Of a stretch of DNA of 64,000 nucleotides, positions 24,471 to 35,970 are shown in pieces (the first letter of the stretch is position 1; each line of letters begins with the position of its first letter). A program made the translations under genes and the position numbers. The DNA lies in assembly GCF_023856365.1 (NCBI RefSeq), contig NC_064548.1, positions 14,863,642-14,927,641 of the forward strand, read 5' to 3'. The DNA comes from Brienomyrus brachyistius (Eukaryota; Chordata; Actinopteri; Osteoglossiformes; Mormyridae). The notes beneath the pieces were generated by a model. The model was not told the DNA's origin and did not search any database. It saw only the letters and a list, made by a program, of their open reading frames with translations.

Positions 24471-24782
24471 AAGAAATTAGGGTGTTGCAGTGATGAAGTA
24501 GTAGCAGTAGAACATTATTTATCCAAAAGGAATTTCCAAAAGAGCTACAGTAGCATCACTGTACATATAGAACAGAAAAAGACACAATACAATACAATAC
24601 AAAATTGCAGTGTGCAGTGTGCAACATTTAAAGAATACAATGGGTGGGGTGAGGGTCAGGTGGGACACTTCACCGATCATCTCTGGCATTAGAAAGTTGC
24701 TTCTGCTTGAGCCTGGAAGCACCCTGCTGCTCAGTGTAGCCTTCTGCCAACACAACCAGTATTAAACCAGGTTTTAACAACA

Positions 24783-25395
24783 CAGATTCTTAAAAAAAAT
24801 ATGGAGTAGGCCCTTAATATTCGCCAGAGGACTTCTTTATCACTTCAGTCGTTCGAAAACAGGCAGGCTTTATCAGGAGAACTAAGAAACTGCCGAGTCA
24901 AAATATCTGTGACAGGCTAATTCAGATATACAGTACTGTGCAAACGTCTTAGGCAGCCATGTTTAAATACCTGTCATGTTGGTGTAAAACTATGCTGTTA
25001 CACCTAGCAAAGTGTGTCAGCTTAGCCATTTCAAAACCACTGCTAAAATAACCCTATTATTTCCAGCAACCATACAATACATCCGTGTATTTTTTTACCT
25101 GACCACTAATTTTCATATGTTCCACTCGTAATTTTCATATGTTCTTATGTTAAATTGTATATTTTTTTTGTTCTAAGAAAATGGGCACTTACTACCCAGA
25201 TAAACATAGCGTTAAACATTTCTTTTGAGTGCCTAAGACTTTTGCACAGTACTGTATGTGTATATATTTATAGCCTGTAACAGATATTTTGACTCGGCAG
25301 TTTCTTGGTTCTCTTAATGAAGCATACCTGTTTTCAAACGATTGAAGTGGCAAAAATTAAGAGGCTACTCCATATTTTTTAAGAATCTGTAGGTT
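24783..25395. mobile_element. Nested inverted-repeat elements
   Basis: The outer arms (about 24787-24915 and 25268-25395) are inverted copies, for example GAAACTGCCGAGTCAAAATA against TATTTTGACTCGGCAGTTTC. Inside, a second pair (AGTACTGTGCAAACGTCTTA near 24933; TGCCTAAGACTTTTGCACAG near 25230) marks a Tc1-type miniature element. No coding sequence. Confidence 0.75.
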
Positions 25396-25399
25396 ATAA

Positions 25400-26281
25400 C
25401 CGCACGTTTCAGGGATCTCCTGTTTTAAAAACCATAAAAGCATAACCAACGTGCGATTATAACCTTATCTCATCCTGCTTGTGTGGAAACTTCATTCAGA
25501 GATAGAAGACGACATCTGCCCTCTGCTGGTCTAGAAGGATATCATTGCAGTACGCATGCCAACCGCACTCACACTCACTATTAGACATTTCTGTAAAATT
25601 TACAGTTAATTACTGTATATCACTCAGTAAGATACAGTAAATCCTCATTCCATCAAATAAGTCCAATGCATTATGATAATTTTCGGTGACATCAAACACC
25701 ATATACCGCGTTTTACTGTATTTTTAAAAATTAATGTTTATTACTGTAGTTACCTTAACCGCTCGTTTGGCGCCCATGCACCATTGTGTTTCTTTTAAGC
25801 ACAGAGTTGCTTTGTCTTTTTTCAGTTTTTACTTTTGGTTGTAGAATAGAACCCTTTTTGACTTAGATTAGGATTGTTGCGCACATCTCGGAGTCCTCTA
25901 ACGATTCATCCGGACTTTTCGTGTCGCGCGAAACGACGTCACATGCAGCGACTTGGAGTCCCCAACCGAGAAACCGCGGGAGCAGAGAGACACGGAGACT
26001 CCCTTACCAGAGAGAACATACTCTTCATTAGCGGTCCTGAAAAAGTCTCCAGCAGGGACCTAACCGACACCGAACCAATTACACATAGGAAACACAAGGT
26101 TGTCAGATGCCGAACTGTAAGACGCATACATGGTAGGAGATTTAGGTACGATTAACACACACGAAGATCGGACCACACGCGCGACAATAAGGAAATATAA
26201 CCATTGTTGTTAACAACAGTACAATGGCTATTTACAACTTCACGCGGGCATGCTGGGACATTTGCCCCGCCAGTGCTACAG
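25400..26281. other. Intergenic, nothing firmly identified
   Basis: A more CpG-rich stretch lies at about 25880-26160. An open frame of 93 codons runs through it (25874-26155) but shows no known domain, no leader and no splice context. It could be an old exon or repeat. Confidence 0.35.
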
Positions 26282-26578
26282 TATCCATCCATCCATTTCT
26301 CAAACAGCTTATCCTTCTGGGATAAGGTCCGGAGCCTATCCCAGAAGCTATGGGCACGAGGCAGGGGACAACCCAGGATAGGGGGCCTGCCCATCGCAGG
26401 GCACTCACACACCATTCACGCACACATGCACTCCTATGGGCAATTTAGTAACTCCAATTAGCCTCAGCATGTTTTTGGACTGTGGGGGGGAAACCAGAGT
26501 ACCCGGGGGAAACCCCACGACGACATGGGGAGAACATGCAAACTCCGCACATACGTAAATCAGGCGGAGACTCGAACC
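26282..26578 (-). mobile_element. SINE copy, diverged
   Basis: Same SINE family as 1892-2243. It has more substitutions than the other copies and loses the tRNA-like head near 26578. Confidence 0.7.
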
Positions 26579-26584
26579 TCGTCC

Positions 26585-27437
26585 TACGTAATGGTTTTTC
26601 CACGGTGAGTAATCGGCGATCAACAAAATCAATAAACCGACAGTTTTAACGAGCAGACTAGAGATCAGACTAGAGATAGGGTCATTGTCCATTTGGAAGA
26701 CCCATTTGCGCCCAAGCTTTAACTTCCTGGCTGATGTCTTGAGATGCTGCTTCAATATTTCAACATACGTTCAACATGTTCTTTCTTCTTTCTTCTCCTG
26801 CAGCAAAACACCCCTACAACATGATGCTGCCACCTCCGTACTTCACAGTTGGGATGGTGTTCTCAGGCTTGAAGGCTTCCCCCTTTTGACTCCAAATATG
26901 ACGATGGTCATTATGGCCAAACAGCTCGATTTTTGTTTCGTCAGACCACAGGACATGTCTCCAGAAATTAGGGTCTTTGTCTCTGTGTGTATTTGCAAAG
27001 TGTAATCTGGCTTTTTTATGTCGCTTTTGGAGTAATGGCTTTTTCCTCGCTGAGTAGCCTTTCAGCGCATGTCGGTACAGGACTCGTTTCACTGTGGATA
27101 GTGATACACTCTTACCAGCTTCAGCCAGCATCCTCACAAGGTCTTTTGCTTTTGTTCTGGGATTGATACGCACATTCCGCACCAAAATACGTTCATCTCT
27201 TGGACTCAGGAGCCGTCTCCTTCCTGAGCGGTATGATGGCTGGACATTCCCATGAAAGGGTTTTGTATGATTTAATGTCAGACAGTAAGAAAAAAAAGTT
27301 ATATGTCTTTTTATACAGTGTATGTAAATTTTCGGTTTCAACTGTATACGTAATGGTTTTTCCAGTACACTCCGATGACTAATCGGCGATCAACAAAATC
27401 AATAAACCGAAAGTTTTAACGAGCAGACTAGAGATCC
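26585..27437. repeat. Direct duplication flanking a Tc1 fragment upstream of L1
   Basis: The segment at about 26585-26665 (TACGTAATGGTTTTTCCA ... GAGCAGACTAGAGATC) recurs at about 27347-27437. The second copy leads into the L1 first exon at 27477. The two copies bracket a Tc1 remnant. Confidence 0.75.
26680..27345 (-). mobile_element. Tc1-like transposase fragment
   Basis: The minus-strand frame 26814-27341 contains the paired-type DNA-binding region (PRTKAKDLVRML, STVKRVLYRH) and then HVLWSDETKIELFG, the first catalytic block of Tc1 transposases. The C-terminal catalytic part is missing, so it is inactive. It has no relation to the IgSF genes. Confidence 0.85.
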
Positions 27438-27476
27438 ATGTGTAGTATGCGATTGAGAATTAAAAAGAAAAATTTA

Positions 27477-30400
27477 ATGGATTTCCTTCATTCTTTTGTC
27501 AGGATCATGGTTTCACTTCTCATGGTCTCCCCTCCTGGTAAGTAATTCGTAACTATAAAATGTGTAGGTAGTCTAAATAGCACAGACTAGGCGCCCAACA
27601 GAAATGTCTGCGCGATGTTCTGTGAATAAAGTCTGAAGAGTAATTTTAGAATTATTAACGATGAATACCCTAATTTCTTTATATATAAAATCGTTGTGTA
27701 GTAGATTAAATAGTAAACTAACTGAGTAGTAGCTAGTTCCTCTGGGGCAGTAGTTGCCCAGTGGCGGAATCGGATCTGCAACCGGACAATCGAAACCCGG
27801 GAATCGTAGCCCCACTCTCTGGCTAGGGTTCCCACTAGAGCTATGCATTGGGACTGGGATCCCGCGGGACTCAACGGAAATCTCGCGGGAGCGGGCGGTT
27901 TTAAGGTTGCCGCGTGCGTGAGCGGGCGGATGAAAATAGACAGCTGGTCCCAACATTTTTGGTAGGATGGAGAATGCAACTGATGTTATTTATTTTGTGT
28001 TATATGTTATATTGTGTTTGTTCTGAGCCATTGTATTAAATTGTGATGTTCAACTAGTTTGAATGTATTTCTTTGCAGTAGGGTTCGGAGTTCTCTTCTG
28101 TTTTAAACTGCTCTTGTTTGTTTATAATAATGTGATATTTAAACATTTGTTGTATAGATTGTTTTTTATATTTATCAGATATTTAAACATCTGATTAGTT
28201 TTTGGGCTCCGTTTACATTTATCTGCGATTCAAAGTTGAGAGATTTTTTTGTTGAATTTGTTTTAGTAATTCAGTTCTTGTTTTACTGGAATAAAACATT
28301 TAATGCATATAAACATATGTCATCATACAGTATATCCGTTAATGGATCTGCGGGTGCGGGTGGGATTGGACAGAAATATTGCGGAGCGGGCGGTAGTGAC
28401 AATTGAGTGTATTTGGTATTCATTAAATCATGTCAGTAATTTCCAAACTGTCTATCTCAGTAAGACATTGCCAAATTCTCATTCTGATTTACATGAAATT
28501 ATGAGGATTTTACAGCAAATTATCAGAAAAGCTTCTTAGTTCTTAAGGAAAGGGCTTTATTTGCCATCTGGGACTTTTGTGTAGTACAATTCAGGTGGGT
28601 CAAAATATTAAAACTCTGATGGTAATAAATGCTAAGGATGCAGGTTGTCAGAGGATCATGTTTAGAAACTATCGCATCAATCAGAAAAATGAAAAAATAA
28701 ACCAAAAAAAAACAATAAAGATCCAGCACCACTGGTGCTTGGACCCATAAATACAGGGAAAACTTAGGGGTTGCATATAAACTTATTTCATCGTACAGCA
28801 TATCTGTTAATGGGTTTACGGGTGCGGGTGAGATTGGACAGATATATAGCGGGAGCGGGCAGGAGGGACAGAGACAGCGGGATTTAAAAAACAGTCCCGC
28901 ACAGGGCTCTAGTTCCCACCTCCCTGGTCCACGGAACCATGGGCTTCAAACCGCGGCTATCCACCATCTAGTCAGTTTAAATGAAACTGAAACCGAAATT
29001 AAATCGAACCTGAGACAGCCCCTGGGATTGTTCGCTGACACATAGGCAGAGTTTTATAAAATTTTCTGGTCGCTGTTGGGGGAGGCCCTGCTGGGCGTGC
29101 TGAATGCCAGCATTGCAGCTCCGAAATTCCCCTCAGCTGACAGAGAGTTCTCATTCTATTAACTAAAGGGATCTGACTCACCTCAGGACCTGGTGCCCGC
29201 TGTCCATTCTCTGCCACGACGGTACGGTTTTCTCCAAATTGGCTGCTGAGATAGGTATGGTGATGGACCAAATAATTAATTGCGATCAGGCGTATTGCGT
29301 GCTGAAATTATCTATTTTTGATAACACTAATTTCATTTGTGACACTTTCGAAATTTCTAAATTATTGCGCTTGAAATTTGGTCCAAGAGAAACCCTTTGA
29401 CCGAGTTAAATATAAGTACCCGTGGAACGTTTTAAAGGCATTTTTAATGTAGGTTTTATAGGCAAGGTAACGTTATTGTACAATTATATTGCGAGTATAT
29501 TAAAGGTTACTGGTGGCTTCTGTGCTCCTTTTAACGTCTGCAGGGGTGTTAGGTAAGGATGGTCATTATTGGGAATATTCTACGCCATCTTCGGTGAAGA
29601 AGCTACAGGAAGAAAGGGTTTTTAGTTGGCATGACTAATCAGTGGGGAAAAACTGGGAGGGGGCACTGAAAAGAATAAGAGGGCATCTTCAGAAATGGGC
29701 GTTATGATCCGCGGGTAAGGACGGGCAAACAGGCGGGCAGGAAGCGTGGAAGGATGAGGCAGGTAGGCAAAAGACGGGGAAAACCGGGGATTTATTAATG
29801 GGGAGACGCAGGGTGACGACGATGAACATTACACACCGTTACTAACATAAATGACGGACCTCAGACAGGGCAAGACGTGGAGTGATATGGAAGAGACAAG
29901 TCGAAATAACAAGGAACAGCTGGGCACAATCGGGGAAGCACACGTGGATGATGAGGGGGCGTGGCACACACGAGGATGGGACGAGCTGGGCGTGACACAT
30001 GGCCAGTTGGTAAATTTTGTCAGGTGAGGCAACAATGGCTATATATATCACTAGGAATTATTTCAACAGATTTCTTTGAGGAGAACTCAAACGCAACAGC
30101 TAGAGTGATGTTAGGAAATTGGCGCATTGTAGTTCTATTATTCTTTAGCAAAACATTAGCAACATACTAATTTCTCTTATGTGAAACATTACAATTTATC
30201 AAAATGCCACTAGTAACAAAGTATTGATCTCATGCAACAAAACATGAAGTTTGTTTTGTCGGTTTTCTGAAATTCCATTCACTTTTCTCATTGGCCTTTT
30301 GCCAAGAGAACCAAATGGTCAAAAATGTTATCAAATCGCCTACAAAATAACGTCAGACTTTCTATTTTTATTGGCTGGGAACCTGGCAAATCTGGCAACA

Positions 30401-32073
30401 CTGGCCTCATGCTGGCGCTGTTTTATATTGTAACATCAGGCACTGGTTGCTCATGTCAGTCTGACGTTAACATGCATATACCAGCCCTGGAGTTAAGTCA
30501 TCTCTTTAGTGTGTGTTTGCATTTGTGTCTTGTTTAAAATTTGTCTTATAATTCTAGTGTGTGTGTGTGTCTGTGTATACTCTATTTTGGCCCAATATAT
30601 TTCTCCCCATGTAAAGCGGGTCACTATCATGTACATCGCTGTCCTTTTTGCTCACCCCAGAGCATCTTCCCCGTTAGTTGTAGTTATGTGTCACTTGGTG
30701 TGCTTCTGTTAGCTGTGTAGTTAAGGAGCATTTTGTAATGAAGAGTGAGTCTTTGTTTCATGCTTTATGACGGTCTTTTCCATTAATGATTTAGGCTTTA
30801 CAGAACTCGTGAGAACACAGCGACTTGTGATGGCTTCCCTTGGAGACGACGTTAACATCGCATGTGAGCTTACACAACAGAAAAATGTGAAACAAGTGAC
30901 CTGGCAGAGAGTGTCGGAGCAGACGAGCGAAAACATGGCAACGTACAGTGAACGTTTTGGTTCGAAAATCACCGAGTCCTTCAGAAAAAATGTCAGTTTC
31001 ATGGAAACGGAGCTGCAGCAATCTGCCATAGTTATTAGGAGAGTCCAATGGAGTGATGAATCATGCTACAAGTGTCTGTTTAATGTCTTTCCTGATGGAG
31101 CTATCAGTGGGAGGACCTGCCTCAATATCTATGGTAAAGTAATATCAAAATACTCAAAAATAATAATGAATCCAATGATTTCCTCATTATAACCGGAGAC
31201 TGTTCTGTACTTCCTTTCTTTCAGAACTACACAATCCCGTATTTGAAGTAACTCCAGTCAATGTCGGGGATGACAGGAGATTATCGCTTTCCTGCTCTGC
31301 CACCGGAAGACCTGCACCAAAGGTCTCATGGAGTATTGAAGATTCTGCTCTGGAAAATTCTACAACGTTGTATACCAAAAATCCTAATGGAACTATAACC
31401 GTTACTAAAACTGCTACAGTTCAAATAACCCCCACACTTCTTGCAAATACAACGCAAATCAAATGTGCAGCACAGCAAGAATTTGGAGAAAGGAAAGAAA
31501 TTTTCATTACAATCCCAAATGGTGAGACAGCTGATCACCTTATGAATAAATGCTTAATGTTCCTTATGGCTGAACTATAAACTCTTATTTTTCTTTGTTT
31601 TTTTTTTTTCAAGATGACATAACATCAGATACAAGACATACAGTCTTCTCATACGCTGTCCCTGGTAAGCGCAGTCATCCTCCATACTTCATGATATATG
31701 GTAATTGTGTGTTTCTCACATGTATTTGACATTATATTCTTGGTTGTATTTCTCCTCATCTGCAGTTCTCGGAGTCCTTTGTGGTTTCCTTGGATTATTT
31801 CTATGCGTGTCAAGGAGAAATTTAAAGGTCTGTTGTTTTGTCTATAGTGCTGGACATGTCAGGGTTAATGCGTGTACCTTTTGTTTAGTTAAAATCTGCA
31901 CACTGTACAACTGCGGGAATTGCCTCGAATGGTTATTTTTTTCAGTCTAGCATACATGTTACATTCTTTATCCTTGCATTTGTATGTATGTGCTTCAGAT
32001 GTCTAGGTTTCTTTATAGGGAACAGAATTCAATGTCGTTTAGTGGGTCAACATCACAAGTCACAAGTGCATAA
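27477..32073 (+). CDS. cd200: L1: CD200 (OX-2)-like membrane glycoprotein
   Basis: Exons 27477-27537, 30795-31133, 31225-31521, 31614-31664, 31766-31827 and 31999-32073 join in phases 1, 1, 1, 1 and 0 to 294 residues. The leader starts MDFLHSFVRIMVS. The V exon shows ACELTQQ, VTWQRVSEQTSENM, the ESCYKCLFN F-strand block and GRTCLN, the two-disulphide pattern of CD200. The C exon has LSCSATGRPAP, VSWS and IKCAAQ with several N-glycosylation sites. A 17-residue stalk exon and a membrane exon (LGVLCGFLGLFLCV) follow. The tail is short and ends STSQVTSA without tyrosine. CD200 on one cell signals through CD200R on another; the tail is normally silent. The first intron holds a hAT element and an LTR. 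Polyadenylation signals lie at 32223-32233. The symbol marks the family; four paralogues are present. Confidence 0.85.
27836..28911. mobile_element. Non-autonomous hAT transposon in L1 intron 1
   Basis: The 8-bp duplication GTTCCCAC lies at 27828-27835 and 28912-28919. Inverted ends are TAGAGCTATGC and GCACAGGGCTCTA. Eight-base duplications and CTAGAG-type ends are typical of hAT elements. No transposase is present. A GCGGGTGCGGGTG segment occurs twice inside (about 28350 and 28820). Confidence 0.85.
28983..28998 (+). promoter_or_regulatory. Triple GAAA interferon-response-like site in L1 intron 1
   Basis: GAAACTGAAACCGAAA is three GAAA cores with exact 2-base spacing, the form bound by interferon regulatory factors. 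It lies 70 bp after the hAT element. Function is inferred from the motif only. Confidence 0.4.
29700..29997 (-). mobile_element. Solo LTR, minus orientation, in L1 intron 1
   Basis: On the minus strand it begins TGTCACGCCCAGC and follows the same word order as 13679-13954. The far end is diverged. No internal coding region is seen. Confidence 0.65.
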
Positions 32074-32222
32074 ATATGTTCCACTACCCGTGATCGCAGA
32101 ACTGCTTTGAACAGAATCTGTGTTAAACCTGACTTACTATGCTTCAGATGCCTTTGACATAAATGGACAGTGTACCTAGGGTTTGTGCGGCTCAAAAGAA
32201 TTAAAATGCATAGAATCAATTT

Positions 32223-32233
32223 AATAAAATAAA
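32223..32233 (+). terminator. L1 polyadenylation signals
   Basis: Two overlapping AATAAA hexamers, about 150 bp after the L1 stop codon. Confidence 0.6.
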
Positions 32234-32329
32234 GGCCCGAAATGGCATTACATATGATTCCTGAAGGTATGAATGTTTTTGTGGCAACGAATTAATTGTG
32301 GCAACAAATTAATGTAAAACAGTCAAACC

Positions 32330-33049
32330 CTCCTGACTCATGACCAGGTTGCACAGCCCTAGCCTGTCTCCTGTGCTGTGCCATTGGATACTAGATTTCC
32401 GACCGTGTCACCGCAAACCAGATAAAGCCATCATGAAATCTAGCCGCCTGATTATCCCCCTATATCTAACTGGTTAATTTTCTCCTGCCCCTTTACCACC
32501 TTAGCCACTGCGTGGTGAGCGAACTGTTGCAGAATTGCTGCCGTCACATCATCCAGGTAGGTGCTACACAGTGGTGGTGGGTGAAGTGGCTCCCCATTGC
32601 TTCTGTAAAGTGTTTTGGGCGTCTTGAAAAGTGTTAAATAAATGTAACATGCATTTATTCACTACAGTGGGTGATCTGGATAACCCAGAAAATCACAGGA
32701 GGAGATCTCTATTCACTATAAGACATCTATGACAAGATAATCTGCAGTTGGACCAGCAGTGTCATCAGGGATTCCACCCACCCCACCCATCAAATTTTCA
32801 CTCTCCTGAAGTCTGGCAGGTGATACTGGTGTGTTGATACCAGAACATCCAGACTCCAAAGCAATGTATACCCCCAGGCCATCAGATACATTAACAACTG
32901 TCACTGTCTACCTCTTCCCCCTGTGTCCCTACCCCAAACATCATGACAGTGGTCACACTGCACTCTGCACTTTATATGAAGTTGTACATACTTTTTACTG
33001 AACTGATAGCCACCAGTCACGCTGCACATTTCTCATATGGAATTTCAAC
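32330..33049. other. Repeat-like sequence between L1 and an L2-type LINE
   Basis: It contains decayed pieces that look like retroelement 3' sequence (for example AAATAAATGTAACATGCATT near 32636) but no frame that I can assign. No ligand exon is seen. Confidence 0.4.
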
Positions 33050-33714
33050 CAAGGAGACCTCAATAGGTACTTGTTCGCAACCTTGGAGTTACCATGGATG
33101 ATCGGTTGTCCTTTTCCTCACATATCGCCAGTCTTTCTCGCTCTTGTCGGTTTCTCCTCTTTAACATCAGGAGGGTACGTCCATTTCTTTCCACTCAGGC
33201 TACCCAGATACTCGTCCAGTCCCTCGTCATCTCACGCCTGGACTACTGCAACTCGCTTCTAGCGGGTTTACCACTGCGTGCCATCTGTCCCCTCCAACTG
33301 ATTCAGAATGCAGCTGCTCGACTGGTTTTCAACCTTCCCAAGTTCTCCCACACCACTCCTTTGCTGCGCTCTCTCCACTGGCTTCCTGTAGCCGCCCGCA
33401 TCAAATTCAAAACACTGATGCTCGCATACAAAGGCAAAAATGGTCTGGCACCATCCTATCTAAAAGACCTCATCACACCCTGTACTGCGCCCCGATCTCT
33501 CCGATCCTCCAGCACTGCTAGACTGGTCCCACCACCCCTCAAGGCACAAGGACGACACACATCTCGGCTCTTCTCTGTCCTGGCACCTAGTTGGTGGAAT
33601 GAACTCCCCCTTGATGTCCGAACAGCGGAAACCTTGGCTATCTTCAAGCGACAACTCAAAACTTTCCTTTTTCAGAAATACCTGAAGTAGTACTCTGTAT
33701 TCTTACTCAGCTCT

Positions 33715-33760
<46 letters not shown>

Positions 33761-33935
33761 CAAAAAAAAATTGTTGCACTTTCTCAACAGTGTTCAGATA
33801 GATAGTATTCAGATAGATAGTATTCATAGCTTGGGTCCTTATTGAGCTAGTATCGGAAAAATTCATCGCAGCGTCTTAAAGCACTTATGTAAGCTCTGGC
33901 TAAGGGCGTCTGCCAAATACTGTAAATGTAAATGT
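33050..33935 (+). mobile_element. L2-type LINE, 3' end with reverse-transcriptase tail
   Basis: The frame 33094-33690 contains SRLDYCNSLLAGLP, LQLIQNAAARLVFN and HWLPVAARIKFK, the familiar C-terminal part of fish L2/CR1-group LINE proteins. Downstream, GGGCGTCTGCCAAATACTGT followed by AAATGTAAATGT at about 33905-33937 matches the L2 3' end. It is 5'-truncated. A (TG)n run lies at 33720-33754. Confidence 0.85.
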
Positions 33936-33939
33936 AGTT

Positions 33940-35840
33940 GATGCGAGTGGTTATTTCATTAAACAATTTAAATGAGCATGTGAACAGTGACTTGGCGAAG
34001 CCCGTCTCTTGGTCGTTGGTTCCATCGACTCTGAAGCCGACAGATCTGGCTGGGCGACCAGGCAGGAGGCGAAGGAGCCGACCCCGGACCAGGACGGGGA
34101 GCCGAAGGTGGTGGGAGGGAGGAGGCAGGAGAACCGAATAGCTGTAACGGCAAAGAAGTGGGTTAGACTTACTCTTTATATAAAACCTGGATCGATGTGA
34201 TTGGATACTCTAGCATTCCTTAGGTGTCCTTGTTTGAACTTTCATATTCACTTTCATTTATATGTATATTTTGTCAATTTGTATTTATTAGACCTGCTGC
34301 TGTTTCTTAATTCTGCACATTCTATTCCAATACCAGTATGTATACTTTATATTTTTATGGGTATTTTACTTTTTGTCTATTTCATTACTGATGACTTATT
34401 AATTGTCTTACTCATTGACTTACTGATTATTTCTTTTCTTCTCTTTAATATTTTAAAATAAACAATAATAAGTTAGATGGTAGGTGTGCAATATACTGTT
34501 TACTGTTTATTATGTGCAGTATGTGAATCATTTATGTTGCTGGACACTGGTGAAATAATACTTGTTCTGGTTATTATGTTGTGGTTGGAAATCTCTTTGA
34601 AGATTTAACATTGCATATGTCATCCATGCAAATACTTTGACGTTTTGTACGATTATCTGTCTGTCTGTCTGTGTAACTGTCACTTTATTTTGTATTTACT
34701 GTATGCATTTTGTATTTTACTAATGCATTTTGGGACTGTCATAAAAGTAATTTTGTTGTGTTAATGATAATAAAGTGCTTGAATTGAATATTGTGTAGGA
34801 GTGGATGATCCTGCCATGTTCCTTATTTGTGGGCTAACCCATGGCCAAGCCTGTCAGCTTAAAGATATCGAGATACCTTCTTGTGTGATGGCAGTATTGA
34901 TCATGGGGATGAATCAATTGCTCCTGAGTTTGTCGGTGGGGAGAATGATAAAAAAAATTGATTATTTTTATTGATCCAAAATATTATATTCTTGTCCCAC
35001 TCAGTTGTGACTCGGAGTGTTGATTAATGCTCATCAAACCCTGCATGAGAAAATCTTTTCATTTATAAGTATTACTGTCATACCTTTCTGGGGTAGTAAT
35101 GAGCATAGCGGATGCCGGTAGACTGGCATCGGCGCTGGTCCACCATTGCTGCTGTAGATCCTATAAGTCAGTTCGTAAAATTAATGTTCTCCTAGATATT
35201 CCACAGTGAACTGTGAATGGTATTATTGCAGGATGGGAGCTTTTAGGAACAACAGAAACTCAGCCATAAAGTAGAAGACCATGTAAAGCAACAGAGCGGG
35301 GTCGCCGAGTGCTGAGGCGCATAGTGTGTAAAAGTCGCCAGCGAATATTATGTCTAAAACTAAAATTAGTTAGTGGGTAATGAATGTCCAGTCCCGCTGT
35401 TAATTAAAAATGTCCGTGGCACTGACCTGTCAGTCAAAAAATGTATTAGTAAATGGGGACGCGCCCCTGAAAAAATCCGCCCACACGAGGAATTTGTGTC
35501 AGAAATACAAACAAAAAAGTCAGACAGCCAAGCAAGGCAGTTGACAGCATAACTACAGTCAGGCATCGCAAGCAAAGGAGCACATTATCAAAAGACGTAT
35601 AATTTGTTTGCAAGTAATAAATTTTACTTTTGAGATGACATTTCTTTTGCTTCACTGAGAAGTTTTGCTTGATAATATTGGCACAAATCTGATTCCATAA
35701 ACATGCTGCGTCCTCCTTAAAGTGCAAGGAAGAAGGAAACTGATTTGGTCGCGTGAGACTCGTCACACGATGTTGCTCCATGAAACAAACTCGTTTAATC
35801 ACTGTCTGAACAGCTACAAATTAAAGGCACGATACACAAC
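33940..35840. other. Intergenic between L1 and L2, nothing identified
   Basis: There is a GC-rich patch at about 34010-34140 and a repeat-like patch at about 35290-35340 (GGGGTCGCCGAGTGCTGAGG). Neither gives a supported gene. Confidence 0.4.
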
Positions 35841-35844
35841 AACT

Positions 35845-35874
35845 GGTTTTACTTTCAATTTACCTCTAACCAAT
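35845..35874 (+). promoter_or_regulatory. L2 proximal promoter: ISRE-like site and CCAAT box
   Basis: GGTTTTACTTTC at 35845-35856 differs by one core base from the interferon-response element (TTTCNNTTTC). CCAAT at 35870-35874 lies 97 bp before the L2 start codon counted from its last base. The same pair with similar spacing lies before L3. Confidence 0.4.
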
Positions 35875-35970
35875 GAGAACCACTTCCTACCAAAAAAAGA
35901 CGTTCATTTTGTCTTCTGCAAAAAGGAAAAATTCATGTTATTACTATTAATAAATAATAATAATACATAA

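Noticed and set aside
25874..26155. 93-codon frame in a CpG-richer stretch
   Set aside because: No domain, leader, splice partner or second copy supports it; kept only as a note.
26814..27341. 175-codon minus-strand frame as a host gene
   Set aside because: It is part of a Tc1 transposase, truncated before the last catalytic blocks.
33094..33690. 198-codon frame as a host gene
   Set aside because: It is the C-terminal part of an L2-type LINE protein followed by the LINE 3' end.
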